Part shown: in pieces, positions 58,301 to 64,000 of the stretch
How the letters are laid out: every line of letters starts with the position of its first letter
Numbering within the stretch: position 1 is the first letter of the stretch
Source: Aquimarina sp. TRL1
GTDB lineage: Bacteria; Bacteroidota; Bacteroidia; Flavobacteriales; Flavobacteriaceae
Direction of reading: 5' to 3'
Length of the DNA: 64,000 nt
Assembly: GCF_013365535.1 (NCBI RefSeq)
Contig: NZ_CP053590.1
Location: 474,001-538,000, forward strand
Position numbers and translations under genes: made by a program
Notes under the pieces: generated by a model
Told to the model about the DNA's origin: nothing
The model's database searches: none
What the model saw: the letters and a program-made list of their open reading frames with translations, nothing else

Positions 58301-58479
58301 CAACACCTATTTCTTCTGGATCAATAACCTTTTCTGGAAGAAACTTATGGCTTAGCACAGATTACCCGGGAGTTGACCCTGAAACAAATTTAACAGGTGA
58401 TTCTAATGGTATTGGTTTAGATTACTTTAACCAGCCAAACACAAGAAGCTATGCTGTTTCTCTTAAACTTAATTTCTAA
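55315..58479 (+). CDS. SusC/RagA-family TonB-linked outer membrane protein (operon 2)
   Basis: This 1054-residue transporter has the same architecture as the operon 1 protein: a nearly identical signal peptide (MKQTSKQILMLFTALIVQLT), a carboxypeptidase-like domain (ITGTVTDSNNMPLPGVNILI), LEEVVVTARG and a plug (NIRIRGNTSILRNNSPLFIV, ILKGIAAQTLYGLRAANGVV). The barrel ends NTRSYAVSLKLNF. The barrel sequence differs greatly from operon 1, implying a different substrate. A CGTC motif (DMWCGTCGILDFF) in a late barrel loop is unusual for these proteins. SusD follows by 11 bp. Confidence 0.94.
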   Translation: MKQTSKQILMLFTALIVQLTFAQEKTITGTVTDSNNMPLPGVNILIRGTNTGTQSDFDGNYSIQANKGSVLVYKYLGFSTKEVAVGDNPTINVKLAEDAAELEEVVVTARGLKAKPRSLSYAIATVGDDEIENTGEVNLVSSLTAKAPGVSVVSSSGSVGASANIRIRGNTSILRNNSPLFIVDGVPIDNSSVGNGTGGADNSNRAIDINQNDIESISILKGIAAQTLYGLRAANGVVIINTKKGRSGSPTVSINTTVQMSEITQVPDLQREFAQGNNGVYSGPESQAGSSWGPRVSTLEYNGDTSYPYHRFGALVPAGTGNGRAAETYDHYDFFVKGLLTDLNASVRGGTENIKYYISAGKLDQTGVSPRENFAKKSFRSDITANLSQNFEISASGAFVNSGGQRVQRGSNISGIMLGLLRTTPTFDNGNGLKGKAAADELSVYQLSDGTQRSYRAGVYDNPYWTVAKNPSIDDVNRFTGRLSLEYRPYEWLTLQGRYAYDRYSDIRKNSRDIFSAGSRAGRVIDDNIFNEDITTNFMALFNKNLSEKITFNGLVGYEHYSTDYLRRTAQGDGLTIPGFFDLSNTSTQINTNQVFKKELDAVYADAKFGFNEILFLNASLRNDWSSTLPTDNNDFLSYSTGLSFVFSELFENEILNYGKLRASYGKTGNDAPIYSTKTFYQPGVASGDGFILGGNNNFPAFGVVALERAGRSGSNQITPEKTTEYEIGGELKFFNSRIGLDITYYDKTTVDQVFSVDAAPSTGFTGRTSNAGKIENKGFEIGANFTPVRTDNFSWDLNINWTSYESKVIELAPGVESFTLEGFTSTSSRVLPGESYGAIFGSKYLRDDNNNILIDDNGLPIVDPESGIIGDPIPDWQMGIKNTFSYKNLSIGFLFDIKQGGDMWCGTCGILDFFGVSQKTGDQREITNFVYDGIVQSTGQRNTQEVALADNTTGVNVWTRNGFGGIGEDSVFDTSWVRLREASLTYNFGEKLTKATPISSGSITFSGRNLWLSTDYPGVDPETNLTGDSNGIGLDYFNQPNTRSYAVSLKLNF

Positions 58480-58490
58480 ACAAAGTAAAA

Positions 58491-59879
58491 ATGAAAAGAA
58501 TATTCAACATATATAAAGCTTTTATTCTCCTGATAGCATCAAGTATCGTTTTGATATCATGTGAATATAATAGTACCGATGTAGACCCAACCAGACCAAA
58601 TGGTGATATTGTCCCTGTAAAAGCTATAATGCCAATAATGCAGACTCAATCACACAGAAACATAACTGCTGGTCTGGGGCGTTTATCCGGGATTGTAATG
58701 CAACAATGGAATGGAATTGACGCACAACAAGAAGGATACACCCGATATGTAATTGACGAAAATGATTCTAATGCATTTTGGGGTACTGGAATTTACGCTG
58801 GTTCTATGAGAGATTGTATCGACATTTTAAGTAAAACTTCAGACACAGAAGGTGTAAACAGTAGAGGGGTTGCTAAAATTTATCTAGCTGCTAATCTAGG
58901 AATGGTTACCAATTCATGGGGGGACGCTCCTTTTTCTGAAGCTTTCTTAGGGGAAGACAACTTATTTCCTAAATATGACACCCAAGAATCAATTTATGCA
59001 AATATTATTCAATTACTTGATGAAGCTGAAGCAGATTTAAATGCTACTGATCCATTAGGAAGTATTCAAGGTAGTTTAATAACATTAGACAACGCTGGAT
59101 GGATCAAAGTAGCGAACGCACTAAAAGCTCGTTATCTTATTCAATTAACAAAGAGAGACTCTCAGGCAGCTACGAAAGCGTTAGCCGCTATATCGAAAGC
59201 AATGGCAAGTAATACTGAACAAGCTGTATTCCCGTTTGGAAACAATCAAAACGAAGGTAACCCACTTGCTTCTTTTGGTATCCTGAGACCTAAAACAATG
59301 GGAATCGATCCGTATTTCGACAACTTAATGACTGGCGATCCCAGATATGACTTATATATAAATTCATCTGGATCTGTCCCTTTATTTGATGGATCCGAAG
59401 ATCTTTTTTGGGCTCAGTACGACTCTCCCGGTTTACTAATAAGCTATGCTGAACAAAAGTTTATAGAAGCAGAAGCTCTAGAACGTACTGGTGGAGACGG
59501 AACTTCAGCATTAATAGAAGCGGTTACTGCTAACATGGAATATATTGGCGTTGACGCTGCAGATATAGCAACATATACAGGAGCATTGTCCTTAGGGGGA
59601 TCTTTAGAAGCTGACATTGAAGCTATTATTCTAGAAAAATATAAAGCTTTATATGGAAACACACCTATCGAAGTTTGGAATGACTACCGAAGAACTGGTT
59701 ACCCCAACTTAACACCTAATCCTAATGGCTCTAATGGTTTTAACCCTTCTGGAGTAATTCCTAGAAGATGGTTATACCCTATTTCTGAGAGAGTTTCTAA
59801 CCCAAATTCATTTCAAGCTGCTCTAGACGCTCAAGGAGGTCATCTACTAGATGTTGATATTTGGGCATTCAAAGATTGA
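58491..59879 (+). CDS. SusD/RagB-family nutrient-binding lipoprotein (operon 2)
   Basis: This 462-residue lipoprotein has the lipobox IVLISC followed by EYNSTDVDP. SusD-like-2 family segments are GVAKIYLAANLGMVTNSWGD, APFSEAF, KVANALKARYLIQLTKRDSQ and the C-terminal LEKYKALYGNTPIEVWNDYR, RTGYPNL. It should cap the SusC encoded just upstream. It is followed by a terminator. Confidence 0.92.
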   Translation: MKRIFNIYKAFILLIASSIVLISCEYNSTDVDPTRPNGDIVPVKAIMPIMQTQSHRNITAGLGRLSGIVMQQWNGIDAQQEGYTRYVIDENDSNAFWGTGIYAGSMRDCIDILSKTSDTEGVNSRGVAKIYLAANLGMVTNSWGDAPFSEAFLGEDNLFPKYDTQESIYANIIQLLDEAEADLNATDPLGSIQGSLITLDNAGWIKVANALKARYLIQLTKRDSQAATKALAAISKAMASNTEQAVFPFGNNQNEGNPLASFGILRPKTMGIDPYFDNLMTGDPRYDLYINSSGSVPLFDGSEDLFWAQYDSPGLLISYAEQKFIEAEALERTGGDGTSALIEAVTANMEYIGVDAADIATYTGALSLGGSLEADIEAIILEKYKALYGNTPIEVWNDYRRTGYPNLTPNPNGSNGFNPSGVIPRRWLYPISERVSNPNSFQAALDAQGGHLLDVDIWAFKD

Positions 59880-59900
59880 TTTAAAAAATATTTTTTTTCG

Positions 59901-59929
59901 ACAAGCCTTAGAAATTTTCTAAGGCTTGT
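59901..59929 (+). terminator. Terminator of SusCD operon 2
   Basis: ACAAGCCTTAGA and TCTAAGGCTTGT form a perfect 12-bp stem (5-nt loop) followed by T-rich sequence, 21 bp after the SusD stop. Confidence 0.8.
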
Positions 59930-60113
59930 TTATTTTCAATCATCATATTATTCCCAAAAAACAGAAACGAACTATCACACAAAACTTTAGTCTCAAAAAT
60001 TACGTTATAACCGTATAATTAAAAATTGAAATACTTCTTTTTAGAACCATTCGATTTTTAACATATTATCGATACAAATCCACTGTTCATCTATAAATTT
60101 TATGAACTAAAAA

Positions 60114-60144
60114 TTGTTTTATAACATTTTTCTTTCCAAATTTG
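60114..60144 (+). promoter_or_regulatory. Promoter of SusCD operon 3 (shared design)
   Basis: TTG (60114-60116), 20 bp, CAAATTTG (60137-60144), then GCGCT and GGCTAATT (60150-60157). Spacing and the GGCTAATT box match the other two operons although the surrounding sequence has diverged. Confidence 0.6.
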
Positions 60145-60172
60145 GCGCTGGCTAATTAAAACAATTCGTAAA

Positions 60173-63100
60173 ATGAGAACAAAATTCAGTGGAATTTTAA
60201 CGCTACTGTTAGCGTTTGTTGTGCAATTAACTTTTGCGCAAGAGAAGACTGTCACAGGAACAGTGACAGACAATAGTGGGCTCCCACTTCCTGGAGTAAA
60301 CATCCTTATCAAAGGAACCAATAACGGAACTCAAACTGATTTTGATGGAAACTATTCTATCAACGCTTCAAAAGGAGCGATAATATCTTATAGTTATGTA
60401 GGTTTCGTTACAAAAGAGATCGTTATAGACAATAACGATAGAATTAACGTATCATTACAAGAAGATGCTGCAGAATTAGAAGAGGTAGTAATTGTAGGAT
60501 TTGGTAAAAAATCCAAAACAACCACTACTACAGCTATTTCTACTGTAGCAGCTGATGACATTGAAGACATGGTACCTTCAACTAGTATTGACAACATGCT
60601 TCAAGGTAAAGCTGCCGGTGTTCAGGTAACTGCTCAAAACGGTCGTCCAGGTCAAGCTGCATTTATCCAAATTCGAGGTACTGGTTCTGTTACTGCACAA
60701 ACTACCCCATTATACATTGTCGATGGAATACCTTTGGATGACGACAACGTTAATAACATTAACCCTAATGACATTGAATCTTTTTCCATCTTAAAAGATG
60801 CAGCTAGTTCCGCTCTTTATGGTTCTAGAGCTGCAAATGGGGTTGTTATAATCACAACAAAAAGTGGAAGATCCGGAGATGCTAGAATTACATTTAGATC
60901 TTCTATAGGATCTGCTACAAGAATTCAAGATCCCTATGACATGATGGATGCTTCACAAAAGCTTGAGATAGAAAGACAATATGCTGCACTAGGAATTAAT
61001 AATGCATTAAATCTTCCTGGAGCTTCCTCTTCTCCTGAAGAATTAGCTAGATTAAGATCTTTTGATACTAATTGGGAGGATGAATTATTAAGAAACAGTT
61101 TTATTCAATCCAATTCTGTGTCTGTTTCTGGGGGATCTGAAAAACTAAACTTCTTCCTTTCTCTAGGATATGATAAAAACACAGGTATCATTGACAGAAT
61201 TAAAGGTTTTGAAAGAATATCTACAAGATTAAACACCTCGTATCAAGCTAAAGACTGGTTAAAACTAGGAGTAAATGTTGCTGTAAGTAGAAACACAACA
61301 GACCGACCACGAGACCGTAACAATGTACAGAATCCTTTTAGAGGTATGTACACGTACCGCCCTTATGAAACTCTGTACGAAAGAAATGACGACGGAAGTT
61401 TTGTATATGATGAATTAGGAAATAAAGTATACAACTACACTCATACAGGTTTCCCTATTGCACTAGCTCTACAAACTGAGCCTGAAAACAACAGGAACTT
61501 ACTTACTTTAGGAAACATTTCTGCTGAAATGAAATTATCAAACAATTTCACGAATACATTTAAAACAGGTATAACAAACAGAAGATTCAACAGAACTAGT
61601 GCTTCTATCGCTGGTGGTGTTTTACAAGGATACGTAGGAAGCGCTCAATTCCCAGGAACACAAAGAGACAATCAACGAATCACATTTGAATATAATGTCT
61701 CTAACATATTTACATACACAAACACTTTTGGAGAAGCTCATAACTTCGATGTATCTTTTCTTTCTGAGTTTTACCAAAGAACAATTACTGACTTAAATGT
61801 AGCTAGTAGAGGGTTCCCTACTCCTGACATTCGCCTACAAGAAGTTGCTGCAGAACAAACTGATGGTACAACTAACAAGTTTCAAAATGCTATTTTTGGT
61901 TTAGGTCTTTTAGCTAACTATAACTACGACCAAAAGTATATTGTATCTGCGTCTATTAGACGAGATGGATCTACAAGATTTGGACCAGAGAATAAATACG
62001 GGTATTTTTATAGTGGTAGTGTAGCATGGAATATCGCTAAGGAAAACTTTTTAGCTAATTCGAATTTAGTAGACGACTTAAAACTTAGAGTATCATATGG
62101 TACTTCAGGAAATGACAACATTGGAGACTTTAGATACTTAGATTTATTGGCATTCGACCAAACATATAATGGTTTAACTACTGCAATTCCAATTGGAGCT
62201 GGAAATCCTGATATCAAATGGGAATCTCAAAATCAACTTGATATCGGTGTTGAATTTGGACTATGGAACAACCGTATTACTGGAGCTTTTGACTACTACA
62301 TAAAAAACTCTAGCGACCTTCTTCTTGACAGACCTATATCTGCGACAATTGGAGATAATGATAACACTATCCTTTCTAATATTGGAGAAATTGAAAACCG
62401 AGGTTTTGAATTAGGAATTAATGCCGATGTTATCAGAAACGAAAACTTCAAATGGACTGTAGGAGGTACAATAAGTCTTATTGATAACGAAGTTAAAAAG
62501 CTTGTTAATGGTCAAGATATAATTAGAGGTAACACGATCCTTAGAGAAGGAGAAGAAATCAACTCTCATTTCTTAGTAAGATATGCAGGAGTAGACCCTC
62601 AAAATGGACAACCTTTATTTTTAACTAAAGAAGGTGAAGTTACTACAGAGTACAACGCAAGTGATGCTGTAATCATAAAAGACAAATCACCTGCCGCTGA
62701 TTTTGAAGGAGGTTTCTACACTGATTTTCAATACAAAGGATTTGGTATTAGAGGAGACTTTACTTTCAAAGGAGGAAACTACATCAGAAACATCCAAAGA
62801 AGTGTTGTTCTTGACCCTAATAACATTGGAGACAACTTAAGTGCAGATGCATTCAACTACTGGAAAAACCCAGGAGATCAAAATGTATTACCAAGCCCTC
62901 TTTATGCCAACACCTCGAATCAAATCTCAACTAGATTTTTACAAAAAGGAGATTTCGTAAGACTTCGTAGTTTAACATTATCATACGATTTCTCTAAGAA
63001 AGCATTAGATAAGTCACCTTTCTCTAACTTTAGAGTATACGCACAAGGACAAAATCTTCTTACTTTTACAGATTATGAAGGAGATCCTGAAATTGGTTTA

Positions 63101-63214
63101 GGCTCTGCTGAAAACCTTCAACCAGGGGATGCTAACTTCGTTCCTGGAGCATTTTCATTATTTAGCTACCCTCAAACGAAGTCGTATATAATAGGAATTG
63201 AAGTTGGATTCTAA
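60173..63214 (+). CDS. SusC/RagA-family TonB-linked outer membrane protein (operon 3)
   Basis: This 1013-residue transporter has a signal peptide (MRTKFSGILTLLLAFVVQLT) and a carboxypeptidase-like domain (VTGTVTDNSGLPLPGVNILI). The linker ELEEVVIVGFGKKSKTTTT and a plug follow (MLQGKAAGVQVTAQNGRPGQ, IQIRGTGSVTAQTTPLYIVD, ILKDAASSALYGSRAANGVV). This plug is closer to the classical SusC type (KDAAS and SRAANGV) than those of operons 1 and 2. The barrel ends YPQTKSYIIGIEVGF. Its SusD partner starts 10 bp downstream. Confidence 0.94.
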   Translation: MRTKFSGILTLLLAFVVQLTFAQEKTVTGTVTDNSGLPLPGVNILIKGTNNGTQTDFDGNYSINASKGAIISYSYVGFVTKEIVIDNNDRINVSLQEDAAELEEVVIVGFGKKSKTTTTTAISTVAADDIEDMVPSTSIDNMLQGKAAGVQVTAQNGRPGQAAFIQIRGTGSVTAQTTPLYIVDGIPLDDDNVNNINPNDIESFSILKDAASSALYGSRAANGVVIITTKSGRSGDARITFRSSIGSATRIQDPYDMMDASQKLEIERQYAALGINNALNLPGASSSPEELARLRSFDTNWEDELLRNSFIQSNSVSVSGGSEKLNFFLSLGYDKNTGIIDRIKGFERISTRLNTSYQAKDWLKLGVNVAVSRNTTDRPRDRNNVQNPFRGMYTYRPYETLYERNDDGSFVYDELGNKVYNYTHTGFPIALALQTEPENNRNLLTLGNISAEMKLSNNFTNTFKTGITNRRFNRTSASIAGGVLQGYVGSAQFPGTQRDNQRITFEYNVSNIFTYTNTFGEAHNFDVSFLSEFYQRTITDLNVASRGFPTPDIRLQEVAAEQTDGTTNKFQNAIFGLGLLANYNYDQKYIVSASIRRDGSTRFGPENKYGYFYSGSVAWNIAKENFLANSNLVDDLKLRVSYGTSGNDNIGDFRYLDLLAFDQTYNGLTTAIPIGAGNPDIKWESQNQLDIGVEFGLWNNRITGAFDYYIKNSSDLLLDRPISATIGDNDNTILSNIGEIENRGFELGINADVIRNENFKWTVGGTISLIDNEVKKLVNGQDIIRGNTILREGEEINSHFLVRYAGVDPQNGQPLFLTKEGEVTTEYNASDAVIIKDKSPAADFEGGFYTDFQYKGFGIRGDFTFKGGNYIRNIQRSVVLDPNNIGDNLSADAFNYWKNPGDQNVLPSPLYANTSNQISTRFLQKGDFVRLRSLTLSYDFSKKALDKSPFSNFRVYAQGQNLLTFTDYEGDPEIGLGSAENLQPGDANFVPGAFSLFSYPQTKSYIIGIEVGF

Positions 63215-63224
63215 AAAAACAAAA

Positions 63225-64000
63225 ATGAAAAAACACTTTTTAATATATAAACTTTTATTAGTACTTATCATTACGGGATGTAATGATGAAATAGAGGATA
63301 TACAGCCCTTTACTCAAGGTAATCCTAGTACATTTTTCAAAGACATTCAATCATTTCAAAATGGAGTTGATGGAGCTTACAACAAACTAAGGTCTTACTA
63401 TCAAGATCCTGCTCGTGGATTACAAGGTATTCCTGATATCTTATCTGATAACGTTGTGCTAGCACAAACAGGAAGACGTTCTAATGAGGTTTTCTATGAC
63501 TACAGATATAACCCTAATACTGAATTAGCATCTTCTTGGATATTTAACCAAGGATATGAAGCTGTTGGAGCTGCAAATCTTGTAATTGGTCAAATAGATA
63601 ACTTACCTGATGGGGATGAGAAAAGAAATATTCATGGTCAAGCATTAGCTGCAAGAGCCTTAGCTCACTTTGACATTGTTAGACTTCATGCTAAAATTCC
63701 AACCCAAAGTGCTGATGCTAATAGCTCACTAGGTATTCCTTATATAAAAGTTGAAGATGGAGATACAGGAAATCCTTTAGCAACTCCTGCAAGAGAAACC
63801 GTAGCATCTAACTATCAAGAAATCATTGAAGATTTAGAAAAAGCAGCTTCTTTAATTAGTAGTGAAACAGTAGAAGGTAGATTAAACAAAAACTCTGTTT
63901 ATGGATTACTTTCTAAAGTATACCTTTACAATGGAGATTATCAGTTGGCTATCAATGCTGCAGACAAAGTAACAACTCCATTAGCTACTGCAGCAGAATT
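63225..64000 (+). CDS. SusD/RagB-family lipoprotein (operon 3, partial, C-terminus beyond window)
   Basis: An ATG at 63225 opens a frame that runs to the window edge (about 258 residues seen). It has a lipobox (VLIITGC) followed by NDEIED, an acidic surface-export signal. Classical SusD features follow: FFKDIQSFQNGVDGAYNKLR, HGQALAARALAHFDIVRLHA, SLGIPYIKV, YQEIIEDLEKAASLI and NKNSVYGLLSKVYLYNGDYQ (TPR-like helices). Unlike the other two it resembles the classical SusD/RagB group, matching the more classical plug of its SusC. Confidence 0.92.
   Translation, partial: MKKHFLIYKLLLVLIITGCNDEIEDIQPFTQGNPSTFFKDIQSFQNGVDGAYNKLRSYYQDPARGLQGIPDILSDNVVLAQTGRRSNEVFYDYRYNPNTELASSWIFNQGYEAVGAANLVIGQIDNLPDGDEKRNIHGQALAARALAHFDIVRLHAKIPTQSADANSSLGIPYIKVEDGDTGNPLATPARETVASNYQEIIEDLEKAASLISSETVEGRLNKNSVYGLLSKVYLYNGDYQLAINAADKVTTPLATAAE

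Noticed and set aside
60251..60271. CTGTCAC/GTGACAG inverted repeat in the third SusC gene
   Set aside because: It encodes the conserved VTGTVTD strand; the repeat follows from the protein sequence.

Overview
The window is AT-rich DNA from the chromosome of a member of the Bacteroidota, almost certainly a marine Flavobacteriaceae; an Aquimarina-like genus is a guess. The evidence is: SusC/SusD-type outer-membrane uptake pairs, Bacteroidota-style promoters (TTG, about 20 bp, then TAnnTTTG), absence of Shine-Dalgarno sequences before most genes, a long disordered insert in Rho, LytTR/His_kinase two-component genes, and the gene order rplQ-carA-eno-gltA beside one continuous str-S10-spc-alpha ribosomal cluster. 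I see no rRNA, tRNA, CRISPR array, insertion sequence or phage gene.

Layout. (1) 1-6959: a DUF1599 gene running off the left edge, folP (folate synthesis) and cdaA (cyclic-di-AMP synthesis). Between folP and cdaA lies a roughly 4.6 kb accessory island. It holds a membrane-bound LuxR-type regulator, a small precursor peptide with a Gly-Gly leader, an ATP-grasp ligase and a SPASM-domain protein, which together form a 'grasp-with-SPASM' RiPP cluster. This is the most unusual locus in the window. (2) 7055-11149 (minus): an outer-membrane beta-barrel protein, a LytS-like kinase and a LytTR regulator, preceded by a direct repeat spaced like a LytTR site. (3) 11264-24511: housekeeping genes on both strands (ABC exporter, truA, phosphoesterase, DUF4293, rho, msrA, an SH3-domain protein, folD, ffh, argS, an Rrf2 regulator). 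(4) 24525-30708 (minus): ctlX and arginase for citrulline/arginine breakdown, then gltA, eno and carA. (5) 30840-48077 (minus): rpsL, rpsG, fusA, rpsJ, then the S10, spc and alpha blocks to rplQ, with secY, infA and rpoA. Several gaps inside this cluster hold hairpins that look like translational or attenuation control sites. The clearest is between rpsJ and rplC. (6) 48644-64000 (plus): three tandem SusC/SusD operons, the first with an extra lipoprotein gene. They share the same promoter geometry and leader, and the last SusD is cut by the right edge.

How the parts work together. The ribosomal block is read from a consensus promoter upstream of rpsL, with a probable second promoter before rplC and a terminator after rplQ. 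The three SusCD operons lie divergent to it. No carbohydrate-active enzymes, sigma or anti-sigma genes accompany them, so their substrates cannot be read from context. In the RiPP island the expected logic is that the leader of GwsA recruits GwsG (ATP-grasp) with help from GwsS. A hairpin after gwsA would favour excess precursor, and no dedicated exporter or leader peptidase is encoded in this window.
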